From NCBI RefSeq assembly GCF_030816725.1, contig NZ_JAUSYG010000001.1:1240001-1304000 (forward strand): a DNA stretch of 64,000 bases, read 5' to 3'. The notes under the pieces were generated by a model. It did no database searches. It was not told where the DNA came from and saw only the letters and a program-made list of their open reading frames with translations. The DNA comes from Pseudarthrobacter defluvii. GTDB lineage: Bacteria > Actinomycetota > Actinomycetes > Actinomycetales > Micrococcaceae. The position numbers and the translations under genes were made by a program. The stretch's first letter is position 1, and each line of letters begins with the position of its first letter. This document shows, in pieces, positions 17,078-25,598 of this stretch.

Positions 17078-18007
17078 GTGATCCGGTTCATTCTGCGCCG
17101 ACTCCTTCAGGTGATCCCTGTTTTCATCGGCACTACCCTCCTGGTGTATTACATGGTGTTCGCCCTGCCCGGCGATCCTATCGCCGCGTTGTTCGGCGAC
17201 CGCCAGCCCCCGCAGGCAGTCATTGACACTCTGCGCACCCAGTACAACCTGGACCAGCCGTTCTGGGTCCAGTACGGTCTGTTCCTCAAGAACCTCTTTA
17301 CCTTCAACCTCGGCAACGATTTCACGGGCCAACCCATTGCGGCGAGCCTGGCCCGCGTCTTTCCGGTGACGGCAATGCTCGCCATCGAGGCGCTGGCCAT
17401 CCAGGCCATCTTCGGCGTGGCCTTCGGCGTCTTCGCCGGCCTGCGGCGCGGCGGCTGGTTCGATTCCACCGTCCTGGTGGCGTCGCTGGTGGTCATCGCA
17501 GTCCCCACGTTTGTCCTGGGCTTCGTTTTCCAGCTCGTCTTCGGCGTGCAGCTCGGCTGGGCCAAACCCACGGTGGGCGCCAACGCCAACTGGGCCACCC
17601 TGCTGCTGCCTGCGGTGGTCCTGGGCCTCGTTTCCTTTGCCTATGTTCTCCGGTTGACCCGCGCGTCGGTCAGCGAAAACATGAACGCCGATTATGTCCG
17701 GACCGCCACCGCCAAGGGACTCTCCCGGCCCCGCGTGGTCCTGGCCCATATCCTGCGCAACTCGCTGATTCCGGTGGTGACCTATCTGGGCGCCAACCTT
17801 GGCGGCCTGATGGGCGGTGCCATCGTCACAGAAGGCATTTTCAACGTTCCCGGCGTCGGCAACAAGCTCTACCAGGCAGTCCTCCGCAGTGAAGGCCCCA
17901 CTATTGTCTCCATCGTCAGCGTTCTGGTGCTGGTGTTCGTGGTGGCCAACCTGCTTGTCGATCTCCTGTACGCCTGGCTTGACCCGAGGATCCGCTATGA
18001 CCAGTAA
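17078..18007 (+). CDS. Peptide ABC transporter permease, DppB-type
   Basis: 309-residue inner-membrane permease with six predicted helices. The N-terminal MIRFILRRLLQVIPVFIGTT-like start is characteristic of DppB/OppB. The EAA-type cytoplasmic loop is RTATAKGLSRPRVVLAHILRNS (split here at about residues 208-229), which contacts the ATPase. The start is GTG at 17078, with GGAAGGCAGGTGA upstream. It overlaps the next permease gene by 11 bases, indicating translational coupling. Confidence 0.92.
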   Translation: MIRFILRRLLQVIPVFIGTTLLVYYMVFALPGDPIAALFGDRQPPQAVIDTLRTQYNLDQPFWVQYGLFLKNLFTFNLGNDFTGQPIAASLARVFPVTAMLAIEALAIQAIFGVAFGVFAGLRRGGWFDSTVLVASLVVIAVPTFVLGFVFQLVFGVQLGWAKPTVGANANWATLLLPAVVLGLVSFAYVLRLTRASVSENMNADYVRTATAKGLSRPRVVLAHILRNSLIPVVTYLGANLGGLMGGAIVTEGIFNVPGVGNKLYQAVLRSEGPTIVSIVSVLVLVFVVANLLVDLLYAWLDPRIRYDQ

Positions 18008-18941
18008 TAACAGCCACTTCGTGGCCCCCATCGACGAGACACCGCTGCAGGCAACGGATGCCGTCAAGACTGACCAGGCCCCGCTCAGCCTGTGGGCAGA
18101 CGCCTGGCGCAAGCTCCGCCGTCGTCCGCTGTTCATCATCTCGGCACTGCTCATCCTTGCCCTGATCGTTATTGCGCTCTTCCCCGGGCTTTTCACGTCC
18201 ACGCCGCCCAACGCAGGCTGCGAGCTATCCAACTCAGAGGGCGGCCCCACCGCCGGACACCCGTTCGGCTTCACCTTCCAGGGCTGCGACGTGTACTCCA
18301 GGGTCATCCACGGCACCCAGGCCTCGTTGTCCGTGGGCCTGCTCTCGGTGCTCTGCGTCCTGGTCATTGGCGTGACCCTCGGTGCCCTCGCCGGCTACTA
18401 CGGCGGCTGGATCGACGCCGTCCTGGCCCGCCTGGGCGACATCTTCTTCGCCTTGCCGCTCATCCTTGGCGCGCTGGTGATCACGCAGCTCCCGCTGTTC
18501 CGGGAAAACAAGAGCGTCTGGACCGTGGTGTTCGTCATCTCGCTCCTGGCGTGGCCGCAAATGGCCCGCATCACCCGTGGCGCCGTGATTGAGGTTCGCA
18601 ACGCGGACTTCGTCACAGCTGCACGCGCCCTCGGCGTCTCCAAATTCGGCGCGCTGATCCGACACGTCCTCCCCAACGCGCTCGCTCCGATCATTGTGCT
18701 GGCAACGCTGGAGCTTGGCGTGTTCATCGTGGCCGAAGCCACCCTGTCCTTCCTGGGCATCGGTTTGCCCCAGAGCATCATGTCGTGGGGCAACGACATT
18801 GCGGGCGCGCAGGCATCGATCAGGACCCGGCCGGAAATCATGCTTTACCCGGCCGCGGCGCTGTCCATCACGGTGTTGAGCTTCATCATGCTGGGCGACG
18901 CCGTACGTGACGCCCTCGACCCGAAGAGCCGTCAGCGATGA
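17997..18941 (+). CDS. Peptide ABC transporter permease, DppC-type
   Basis: 314-residue permease with the DppC/OppC layout: a cytoplasmic N-terminus with WRKLRRRPLFIISALLILAL (helix 1, about 44-64), an extracytoplasmic loop with two cysteines, and five more helices. The EAA loop is ADFVTAARALGVSKFGALIR (about residues 202-221). The ATG at 17997 overlaps the DppB stop; the longer open frame from 17817 reads through DppB sequence and is rejected. Its stop overlaps the ATG of the ATPase gene (ATGA). Confidence 0.92.
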   Translation: MTSNNSHFVAPIDETPLQATDAVKTDQAPLSLWADAWRKLRRRPLFIISALLILALIVIALFPGLFTSTPPNAGCELSNSEGGPTAGHPFGFTFQGCDVYSRVIHGTQASLSVGLLSVLCVLVIGVTLGALAGYYGGWIDAVLARLGDIFFALPLILGALVITQLPLFRENKSVWTVVFVISLLAWPQMARITRGAVIEVRNADFVTAARALGVSKFGALIRHVLPNALAPIIVLATLELGVFIVAEATLSFLGIGLPQSIMSWGNDIAGAQASIRTRPEIMLYPAAALSITVLSFIMLGDAVRDALDPKSRQR

Positions 18942-20659
18942 GAGATAAAGAGATGACAAGTCCAGACGTCCGCATTGATGAGGCCGGTGCCACCGGCGTC
19001 AGGCCGCTGCTCGAAATCCGCGACCTCGCCATTACCTTCAAGACCGGCGGCGGTGAGGTCCAGGCGGTGCGGAATGCGCACCTGACCATCATGCCCGGTG
19101 AGACGGTGGCCATCGTGGGGGAGTCCGGCTCCGGCAAGTCCACCACAGCCCTGGCCGCCATCGGCCTCCTGCCCAACAACGGCAGGGTGTCCGGCGGGCA
19201 GATCCTGCTCGACGGCGAGGACATCGCCCACGCCACGGAGCAGCGCATGATCGAACTGCGTGGCAACACCATCGGCATGGTTCCGCAGGACCCGATGTCC
19301 AACCTGAACCCCGTGTGGAAGATCGGCTACCAGGTCCGCGAGACATTGCGGGCCAACGGCAGGCCCAGCGGGCCGGACGATATCGCCACGGTGCTGTCCC
19401 AGGCGGGACTGCCGGACGCCAAACGCCGGGCCAACCAGTACCCGCACGAGTTCTCGGGCGGCATGCGCCAGCGCGCGCTGATCGCCATCGGCCTCTCCTG
19501 CCAGCCGCGCCTGCTGATTGCTGATGAGCCAACGTCGGCCCTCGACGTCACGGTCCAGCGGCAGATCCTGGACCACCTGGAAACCATGACCAACGAGCTG
19601 GGCACCTCGGTGCTGTTGATCACCCACGACCTGGGCCTGGCAGCCGAGCGTGCAGACAAAGTGGTGGTCATGTACCAGGGGCGGGTGGTTGAAGCGGGTC
19701 CCTCGCTGGAACTGCTCCGTGATCCTCAGCACCCGTACACCAAGCGGCTCGTTGAGTCAGCGCCGTCCCTGGCGAGCCGGCGCATCCAGGCTGCCAGGGA
19801 GCAGGGCCTGGCAACCACGGACCTCCTGGCGCCGGCTGCCGAGAGAGCCAAATCGGATACCTTCCTGCAGATCCAGGACCTGCGCAAGGTCTACAAGCTC
19901 CGCCAGGGGCTGGGCAAGACGACGGACTTCGCAGCGGTTGACGGCGTGAGCTTCGACGTCAAGCGGGGAACCACGACGGCGATCGTGGGGGAGTCGGGTT
20001 CCGGCAAGTCCACGGTGGCCAAGATGGTGCTCCAGCTGGAAAAGCCGACGGAGGGCAGGATCCTGTTCGACGGCGTGGACACTTCCGCACTGAAGCCCGC
20101 CGAACTGTTCAAGTTCCGCAGGCGCGTCCAGCCGATCTTCCAGGACCCGTACGGCTCCCTCGATCCGATGTACAACATCTACCGCACGATTGAGGAACCG
20201 CTGCGGGTGCACAAAATCGGGGACCAGGCCAGCCGGGAGAAGAAGGTCAGGACACTGCTGGACCAGGTGGCGCTGCCCCAGTCCGCCATGCAGCGGTACC
20301 CGAACGAGTTGTCCGGCGGGCAGCGTCAGCGTGTTGCCATTGCGCGTGCACTGGCACTCGACCCCGAGGTCATTATCTGTGACGAGGCAGTTTCCGCGCT
20401 GGACGTGCTGGTGCAGGCCCAGGTGCTGAACCTGCTGGCCGACCTGCAGGCCAACCTCGGCCTGACCTACCTGTTCATCACGCACGACCTTGCCGTGGTG
20501 CGGCAGATTGCGGACCACGTTTGCGTGATGGAGAAGGGCCGACTGGTGGAGACCGGTTCAACCGACGAGGTCTTCGAATCGCCCAAGCAGGAGTACACCA
20601 ACGCGCTGCTCAACGCGATCCCGGGTGCGAAGCTGATGCTTCCGCCCGAGGTGGCATAG
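18938..20659 (+). CDS. Fused double ATP-binding subunit of peptide ABC transporter (DppD-DppF)
   Basis: 573 residues carrying two complete ABC ATPase domains, so one protein replaces DppD and DppF. Domain 1 (about 15-260) has Walker A GESGSGKST, signature FSGGMRQRALIA and Walker [13 protein letters not shown]. Domain 2 (about 300-560) has [21 protein letters not shown] and VIICDEAVSALD, and ends each half with the C-terminal oligopeptide-type extension (DPQHPYTKRL; SPKQEYTNALL). It energises uptake by the two permeases upstream. The start is ATG at 18938, overlapping the DppC stop; an ATG at 18953 (MTSPDVRI) is an alternative. Confidence 0.93.
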   Translation: MRDKEMTSPDVRIDEAGATGVRPLLEIRDLAITFKTGGGEVQAVRNAHLTIMPGETVAIVGESGSGKSTTALAAIGLLPNNGRVSGGQILLDGEDIAHATEQRMIELRGNTIGMVPQDPMSNLNPVWKIGYQVRETLRANGRPSGPDDIATVLSQAGLPDAKRRANQYPHEFSGGMRQRALIAIGLSCQPRLLIADEPTSALDVTVQRQILDHLETMTNELGTSVLLITHDLGLAAERADKVVVMYQGRVVEAGPSLELLRDPQHPYTKRLVESAPSLASRRIQAAREQGLATTDLLAPAAERAKSDTFLQIQDLRKVYKLRQGLGKTTDFAAVDGVSFDVKRGTTTAIVGESGSGKSTVAKMVLQLEKPTEGRILFDGVDTSALKPAELFKFRRRVQPIFQDPYGSLDPMYNIYRTIEEPLRVHKIGDQASREKKVRTLLDQVALPQSAMQRYPNELSGGQRQRVAIARALALDPEVIICDEAVSALDVLVQAQVLNLLADLQANLGLTYLFITHDLAVVRQIADHVCVMEKGRLVETGSTDEVFESPKQEYTNALLNAIPGAKLMLPPEVA

Positions 20660-20689
20660 CCGGTGGCGTAGCGGAAAGTCTTCCTGTTG

Positions 20690-20729
20690 ACGGCTGGAGC
20701 CGGGACCTTCGGGTCCCGGCTTCAGCCGT
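20690..20729. terminator. Bidirectional terminator after the peptide transporter operon
   Basis: ACGGCTGGAGCCGGGACC pairs with GGTCCCGGCTTCAGCCGT around a TTCG tetraloop with one mismatch. It is followed by TTTG and overlaps the end of the convergent hydrolase gene. Confidence 0.85.
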
Positions 20730-21687
20730 TTGTGCCGTTCGCTCCCGTATATGCCAGCGCCCGAGCGGCGCCGGGGGCGGCCGGAACCCCGAGTTCACGC
20801 ATGCGGCGCTCCAGAACCACGCCAAGCTGCTTGCGGCCTTCGGCATCCATGTGTACTGCATCGGCAAGGTGCTCGGTGAGGTTGTACTTGGTCAGCCAGT
20901 CGCCCGCGCTCACGAACGTGAGTTGCTGCCGGGCTGCAATGCCCGCCAGCAGTGCGTCCACCTGGGTGCGCCGCCCGCCGCCGTTCTGGGCCCCGCGCGC
21001 AAGGGTTCCCACCAGGACGATTCGGGTGCCGGGGTACCTGTCTTTCAGCGCGTCGATGAGCCGGTTGGCGTTGGCGCTGATCTGCGCGTCGGAGGCACCG
21101 CGGGCAGCGTCGTTGCCGCCCCCTTCAATCACGATCAAGCCGGGTGCACCGGCTGGCATCAGCCAATCGCCGCGTTCCAGGGCGTCGGCGTAGTTGCCCA
21201 CCTTCCCGTTCGCGGCGGTGAACCCGGTGCCGCCGTAGCCGCAGAAGTGGACGCCGTAGCCCAGGCCTGCCAGTGCCCTGCGCGGCCAGCTGTCGTCCGG
21301 CACGGACTGGGAGTCGCCGATCAGGACCGCGGTGCTTCTGGCGTTCGCCACCACCACCTCATTGCGTCCAAAGACCGGGTTGCGGTAGATCTCACCCGGG
21401 AACAGCGCGGGGCGGGTGAGCACCGTTGAGAGGTCGACACCTGAGGCGTATGGCGTTGCATTCGGCTGGCCGACGGCGTTGGCCCTGAGCAAAGCGGACG
21501 GCAGGTAGCCCTCCACATTGGAGGTCCCCCCGGTGCCGATTCCTGGCTGCTGCCCGGGGGCGGACAGGACCAGTCCCGCGGCGAGGGCCAGTACCGCGGC
21601 ACGCGTCAGCACACGCGCGGGACGAGGGGACTCTTTGCGGGGGGATGGGCTGGTCATCAACAGCAATAATGGTTCATTGCCGGCCAT
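20722..21687 (-). CDS. Exported SGNH/GDSL-family hydrolase
   Basis: 321-residue esterase/lipase-like protein. An N-terminal signal or anchor (AAVLALAAGLVLSAPG, about residues 30-45) suggests export. SGNH blocks are visible: I, LIGDSQS with the nucleophile Ser (about 124); II, a Gly in CGYGGTGF; III, GGGNDA with the Asn (about 175); V, DAVHMD with the catalytic Asp and His (about 280-285). These enzymes hydrolyse ester or acetyl groups on lipids or glycans; the substrate is unknown. The start is uncertain between ATG 21687 and ATG 21657 (MTSPSPRKE). It is divergent from typA. Confidence 0.85.
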   Translation of the reverse strand: MAGNEPLLLLMTSPSPRKESPRPARVLTRAAVLALAAGLVLSAPGQQPGIGTGGTSNVEGYLPSALLRANAVGQPNATPYASGVDLSTVLTRPALFPGEIYRNPVFGRNEVVVANARSTAVLIGDSQSVPDDSWPRRALAGLGYGVHFCGYGGTGFTAANGKVGNYADALERGDWLMPAGAPGLIVIEGGGNDAARGASDAQISANANRLIDALKDRYPGTRIVLVGTLARGAQNGGGRRTQVDALLAGIAARQQLTFVSAGDWLTKYNLTEHLADAVHMDAEGRKQLGVVLERRMRELGVPAAPGAARALAYTGANGTNG

Positions 21688-21784
21688 TTATCCAGTGAGT
21701 GTGGCCTGGTACGCAGGCATGGTTCCGGCGTGCGCCGGCGGGTGGCCCAGCGAGCGGTTTTAGGCCATCACTTGCCGCAGCGTT

Positions 21785-21888
21785 TAGACTGGAACAAGAC
21801 GCCCTGTGTTAAGGGCCAAGTCCGTCGTGCGTTCCAGTTGGAAATGTCGCGATACAACAGCTGACTCCACTGAATCGAGCCTTTACGC
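21785..21888 (+). promoter_or_regulatory. typA promoter and structured leader
   Basis: TAGACT (21785-21790) is a candidate -10 box, giving a leader of roughly 90 bases. Within it CTGGAAC (21789-21795) can pair with GTTCCAG (21831-21837), and GACG with CGTC just inside, forming a long stem-loop upstream of the weakly SD-marked ATG at 21889. Confidence 0.4.
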
Positions 21889-23817
21889 ATGTCTGAAACC
21901 ACCACCAACACCGCGGTAGCCACTGCATCGCGCAGTGATCTGCGCAACGTCGCGATTGTGGCCCACGTTGACCACGGCAAGACCACCCTGGTCGACGCCA
22001 TGCTCAAGCAGACCAACTCCTTTGCCGAGCATAACCACCTCGAAGACCGGGTCATGGACTCCGGTGACCTGGAGCGCGAAAAGGGCATCACCATCCTGGC
22101 CAAGAACACCACGGTGGCCTACAACGGTCCGTCTTCCAAGGGCGAAACCATCACCATTAACGTGATCGACACCCCCGGCCACGCCGACTTCGGCGGCGAG
22201 GTTGAGCGCGGTCTGTCCATGGTCGACGGCGTCGTCCTCCTCGTCGATGCTTCTGAAGGCCCGCTGCCGCAGACCCGCTTTGTGCTGCGCAAGGCCCTCG
22301 CCGCGCACCTGCCCGTGATCCTGCTGGTCAACAAGACCGACCGCCCCGACGCGCGGATCGACGAAGTGGTGCACGAGTCCATGGACCTGCTCCTCGGCCT
22401 GGCATCCGATCTCGCGGATGAAGTTCCGGACCTGGACCTGGACAAGATCCTTAACGTCCCCGTGGTCTACGCCGCAGCCAAGGTTGGCCGCGCCTCCCTT
22501 GAGCAGCCCGCCAACGGCACTGCCCCGGAGAACGAGGACCTTGAGCCGCTGTTCCAGACCATTGTTGAGCACATCCCGGCTCCCACCTACAACCCCGAGG
22601 GTGTCCTGCAGGCGCACGTGACCAACCTGGATGCTTCGCCGTTCCTGGGCCGCCTGGCGCTGCTCCGCATCTACAACGGCACCCTCCGCAAGGGCCAGCA
22701 GGTGGCCTGGGCCCGCCAGAACGGTGAGCTGAAGACCGTCAAGATCACCGAACTGCTCGCCACCAAGGCACTGGAGCGTGTTCCGGCCGAGTCCGCCGGC
22801 CCCGGCGAGATCGTCGCCGTCGCCGGTATCGAGGAAATCACTATCGGTGAAACCCTCACGGACGTCGAGAACCCGCAGCCGCTGCCGCTGATCACCGTGG
22901 ATGATCCCGCTATCTCCATGACGATCGGTATCAACACCTCCCCGCTGGCCGGCAAGGTCAAGGGCGCAAAGGTCACCGCCCGCCAGGTCAAGGACCGGCT
23001 GGACAAGGAACTGATCGGTAACGTCTCCATCAAGGTTCTCCCCACCGAGCGTCCCGACGCCTGGGAAGTACAGGGCCGTGGCGAGCTCGCGCTGGCCATC
23101 CTGGTGGAGCAGATGCGCCGCGAGGGCTTCGAACTCACCGTGGGCAAGCCGCAGGTTGTCACCAGGATCGTGGACGGCAAGGTGCACGAGCCGATGGAGC
23201 ACATGACCATCGACGTGCCGGAAGAATACCTTGGCGCCGTCACCCAGCTCATGGCCGCCCGTAAGGGCCGCATGACCAACATGGCCAACCACGGCACCGG
23301 CTGGTGCCGCATGGAGTTCATCGTTCCGGCCCGTGGCCTGATCGGTTTCCGTACCCGGTTCCTCACCGACACCCGCGGCGCCGGCATCGCGGCCTCCATC
23401 TCCGAAGGCTACGAGCCCTGGGCCGGCCCCATCGAGTACCGCACCAACGGTTCGATGATCGCGGACCGCGCCGGTGTTGTGACCCCCTTCGCCATGATCA
23501 ACCTGCAGGAACGCGGCTCCTTCTTCGTGAAGCCCACCTCCGAGGTCTACGAAGGCATGATCGTGGGCGAGAACTCGCGCGCCGACGACATGGACGTCAA
23601 CATCACCAAGGAAAAGAAGCTCACCAACATGCGTGCCGCTTCCTCGGACACCTTCGAGAACCTGACCCCGCCGCGCGATCTCACCCTTGAAGAGTCGCTG
23701 GAATTCGCCCGCGAGGACGAGTGCGTTGAGGTGACCCCGGAAGCCATCCGCATCCGCAAGGTCATCCTGGACACCAACGAGCGCTCCAAGGCCAACCGCG
23801 CCCGCGCCAAGGCCTAG
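21889..23817 (+). CDS. typA: Translational GTPase TypA/BipA
   Basis: 642-residue ribosome-associated GTPase of the EF-G/LepA group, needed for ribosome assembly and growth under stress or cold. G1 is [10 protein letters not shown] (about residues 25-34), G2 lies in [11 protein letters not shown]3 is [10 protein letters not shown] (about 91-100) and G4 is NKTDR (about 145). Domain II, two EF-G-like alpha/beta domains and the BipA-specific C-terminal domain (about 500-640, with [20 protein letters not shown]) follow. Length is normal. A hairpin terminator follows the stop codon. Confidence 0.96.
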   Translation: MSETTTNTAVATASRSDLRNVAIVAHVDHGKTTLVDAMLKQTNSFAEHNHLEDRVMDSGDLEREKGITILAKNTTVAYNGPSSKGETITINVIDTPGHADFGGEVERGLSMVDGVVLLVDASEGPLPQTRFVLRKALAAHLPVILLVNKTDRPDARIDEVVHESMDLLLGLASDLADEVPDLDLDKILNVPVVYAAAKVGRASLEQPANGTAPENEDLEPLFQTIVEHIPAPTYNPEGVLQAHVTNLDASPFLGRLALLRIYNGTLRKGQQVAWARQNGELKTVKITELLATKALERVPAESAGPGEIVAVAGIEEITIGETLTDVENPQPLPLITVDDPAISMTIGINTSPLAGKVKGAKVTARQVKDRLDKELIGNVSIKVLPTERPDAWEVQGRGELALAILVEQMRREGFELTVGKPQVVTRIVDGKVHEPMEHMTIDVPEEYLGAVTQLMAARKGRMTNMANHGTGWCRMEFIVPARGLIGFRTRFLTDTRGAGIAASISEGYEPWAGPIEYRTNGSMIADRAGVVTPFAMINLQERGSFFVKPTSEVYEGMIVGENSRADDMDVNITKEKKLTNMRAASSDTFENLTPPRDLTLEESLEFAREDECVEVTPEAIRIRKVILDTNERSKANRARAKA

Positions 23818-23834
23818 CAACTCAGCAGGTCCTC

Positions 23835-23865
23835 AGAATGCCACCGGTACTTACCGGTGGCGTTC
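23835..23865 (+). terminator. Terminator after typA
   Basis: AGAATGCCACCGGTA pairs with TACCGGTGGCGTTCT around a 2-base loop, with one T-G wobble. GCTTTAAG follows. Confidence 0.8.
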
Positions 23866-23903
23866 TGCTTTAAGGGCTGTGCCGCGCAGTGAAGCGGAGA
23901 CTT

Positions 23904-23930
23904 GTTGTGCAGGGGCAGTCGCTGCACAAC
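23904..23930. repeat. Short inverted repeat upstream of the AbiEi-like gene
   Basis: GTTGTGCA (23904-23911) and TGCACAAC (23923-23930) form a perfect 8-base inverted repeat with an 11-base spacer, about 70 bases before the downstream gene. It could be an operator for that gene's own helix-turn-helix domain. Confidence 0.35.
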
Positions 23931-23997
23931 GAGCCGGCCGTTCAAGGCGCTGCCAGGGGTTTCCACATAGCGGGTTGCTGGTCCTGCGCCCGGCTCC

Positions 23998-24828
23998 GTG
24001 AACCGCGAGCATGCAGTTATGGCAACTGTTCTGGAAGCCCTGGCTGCCCTGGGCGGCGTTGCCAGCACCCGTGCACTGTCAACGGCCGGAGTTTCGCGCC
24101 GGAGCCTGGAGTCAGGAGTGGCCGGGGGCTCAGTCCACAGGATTGCCCGCGGCGTCTATGCCCACCCGCAAGCAGATCCTGTACTCGTTCACGCGGGCCG
24201 CCACCACGCGGCCCTGGGCTGCGTCTCGGCTGCCCAGGCAGCTGGCCTCTGGGTGGTCAGGCGCCCCCACAGGCCGCACCTGGCCGCGCAGCATGGGCGG
24301 CCGATCCCTGGCTGCATCGTGCACCGCAGCAAGATTCCGCTGACTCACCTGGATATCGTGGTTCAAGCCCTCCGCTGCCTGCCGCCCCTCGAGGGATTGA
24401 CCATTGCCGAATCCGCAGTCAAAACCGGGCTCATCCAGCTTCCGGCCCTGCGTGAGCGGTTTCCGGCTGTCCGCGAAAAGGGCATGAGGAAGCTGGTGTC
24501 ACGCATCCGCCCCCAATCCGGGTCCATCATCGAAACGATGGCGCGGTACCTTTTGGAGGAGGCAGGGTTGACGGTGGAACTGCAGGTCAGCATCCCCGGT
24601 ATGGGGCATCTGGATCTTCTCGTGGATGGCCTGCTTGGTATTGAAACCGACGGCTACGCCCACCACAGCAGCCGGGAGGCATACCGGGAAGACCGGCGGC
24701 GGTGGAATGTCACCGTTGTCCGCGGTGTTCCAACACTGCGGGTGACGTTCGAAATGCTGCTCAACGAGCCAAGCGAGTTCGTGCGGATGGTGCAGCGGGC
24801 GCTGGCCGCGTACCGCACTGCGCAGTGA
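23998..24828 (+). CDS. AbiEi-antitoxin-like / DUF559 nuclease-fold protein
   Basis: 276 residues, two-part. The N-terminal region (about 8-60) resembles the winged-helix domain of AbiEi-type antitoxins: LEALAALGGVASTRALSTAG, then SRRSLESGVAGG and VHRIARGVYAHP. The C-terminal region (about 180-270) resembles DUF559, a Vsr-like PD-(D/E)XK fold: ETMARYLLEEAGL, GHLDLLVDGLLGIETDGYAH and YREDRRRWN. Such solitary proteins are common in Actinobacteria and have no proven function; no AbiEii toxin gene lies next to it. The start is GTG 23998 or ATG 24019 (MATVLEAL); neither has a clear ribosome site. Confidence 0.7.
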   Translation: MNREHAVMATVLEALAALGGVASTRALSTAGVSRRSLESGVAGGSVHRIARGVYAHPQADPVLVHAGRHHAALGCVSAAQAAGLWVVRRPHRPHLAAQHGRPIPGCIVHRSKIPLTHLDIVVQALRCLPPLEGLTIAESAVKTGLIQLPALRERFPAVREKGMRKLVSRIRPQSGSIIETMARYLLEEAGLTVELQVSIPGMGHLDLLVDGLLGIETDGYAHHSSREAYREDRRRWNVTVVRGVPTLRVTFEMLLNEPSEFVRMVQRALAAYRTAQ

Positions 24829-24877
24829 CGGCGGGGGTGGATGCGCCCAAGCAGTCCCTGCGTACTGAGAACAGACT

Positions 24878-25120
24878 TCAGCGCGCAGCCCGGGGACGCC
24901 GCGGGGGAGCGGGCGGCACTTCCTTCGCCGCCACAACGCGCTCGAGGGGAATCACGACGTCGGCCTGCCGGGTGCGGACGGTACAGGAACCGGCGTCGCA
25001 CCCGAGCAGGTGCCCCAGGGCATCCGTGAGGCCGCCTTCGATTTCGTAGCGCACCACCACCCGGGTGCCTGGCTCAACCGAGGCAAGGAAGCGCGCTGGC
25101 GCAGGTACGGGCTGACTCAC
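24878..25120 (-). CDS. Stand-alone SH3-like (Rv0428c N-terminal type) domain protein
   Basis: 80 residues. The core, about 18-65 (GTRVVVRYEIEGGLTDALGH, then GCDAGSCTVRTRQADVVIPL and VVAAKEVPP), matches the small beta-barrel found at the N-terminus of Rv0428c-type GNAT acetyltransferases. Here it is not followed by an acetyltransferase domain: the protein ends in PPRRPRAAR. The start is GTG at 25120, with a TAGTAT hexamer exactly 6 bases upstream. It is divergent from fdxA. Function is unknown; nucleic-acid or partner binding would fit the fold. Confidence 0.65.
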   Translation of the reverse strand: MSQPVPAPARFLASVEPGTRVVVRYEIEGGLTDALGHLLGCDAGSCTVRTRQADVVIPLERVVAAKEVPPAPPRRPRAAR

Positions 25121-25126
25121 CAGTTC

Positions 25127-25132
25127 ATACTA
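25127..25132 (-). promoter_or_regulatory. Candidate -10 box, leaderless SH3-like gene
   Basis: TAGTAT on the minus strand, 6 bases before the GTG at 25120. Confidence 0.5.
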
Positions 25133-25257
25133 GGACCCCCGGCTAGGTTCGCGGGAAAGGGCCGGGGGATAATAGGCTCAGATGTCAGACTCCGGCCGTA
25201 CCGCCGGATGCAAGAGCCGGCGGGACGCCGGAACCCCAACGTGGAGAGGCCAGGGAC

Positions 25258-25584
25258 GTGACGTACGTAATCGCGCAGCCGTGTGTGGATGTCAAGGACA
25301 AGGCGTGCATTGAAGAATGCCCGGTCGACTGCATCTACGAGGGCGAGCGTTCGCTGTACATCCATCCGGACGAATGCGTCGACTGTGGAGCCTGCGAACC
25401 GGTGTGCCCGGTTGAGGCGATCTACTACGAGGACGACACCCCGGAGGAGTGGGCCGACTACTACAAAGCCAACGTGGAGTTCTTCGATGACCTCGGCTCC
25501 CCGGGCGGCGCGGCCAAGATCGGCAACACCGGCAAGGACCACCCGATGATCGCTGCCCTGCCCCCGCAGAACCAAGACCACTGA
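25258..25584 (+). CDS. fdxA: Seven-iron ferredoxin
   Basis: 108-residue FdxA-type ferredoxin with one 3Fe-4S and one 4Fe-4S cluster. The N-terminal cysteines are in QPCVDVKDKACIEECPVDCI, where the 7-residue gap between the first two marks the 3Fe site. The second set is ECVDCGACEPVCPVEAI. The tail after residue 60 is acidic and typical of actinobacterial FdxA. The start is GTG at 25258, with GGAGAGG upstream. It is followed 14 bases later by dapC, a pairing widespread in Actinobacteria, and is probably cotranscribed with it. Confidence 0.94.
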   Translation: MTYVIAQPCVDVKDKACIEECPVDCIYEGERSLYIHPDECVDCGACEPVCPVEAIYYEDDTPEEWADYYKANVEFFDDLGSPGGAAKIGNTGKDHPMIAALPPQNQDH

Positions 25585-25598
25585 CGCGGACGTACACA

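Noticed and set aside
17817..17996. An N-terminal extension of the DppC permease
   Set aside because: It lies inside the DppB gene in another frame and lacks permease features. The ATG at 17997 gives a standard DppC start.
21883..23820. A 645-residue open frame antisense to typA
   Set aside because: It mirrors typA codon by codon. Long antisense frames are expected in high-GC genes, and the product resembles no protein family.
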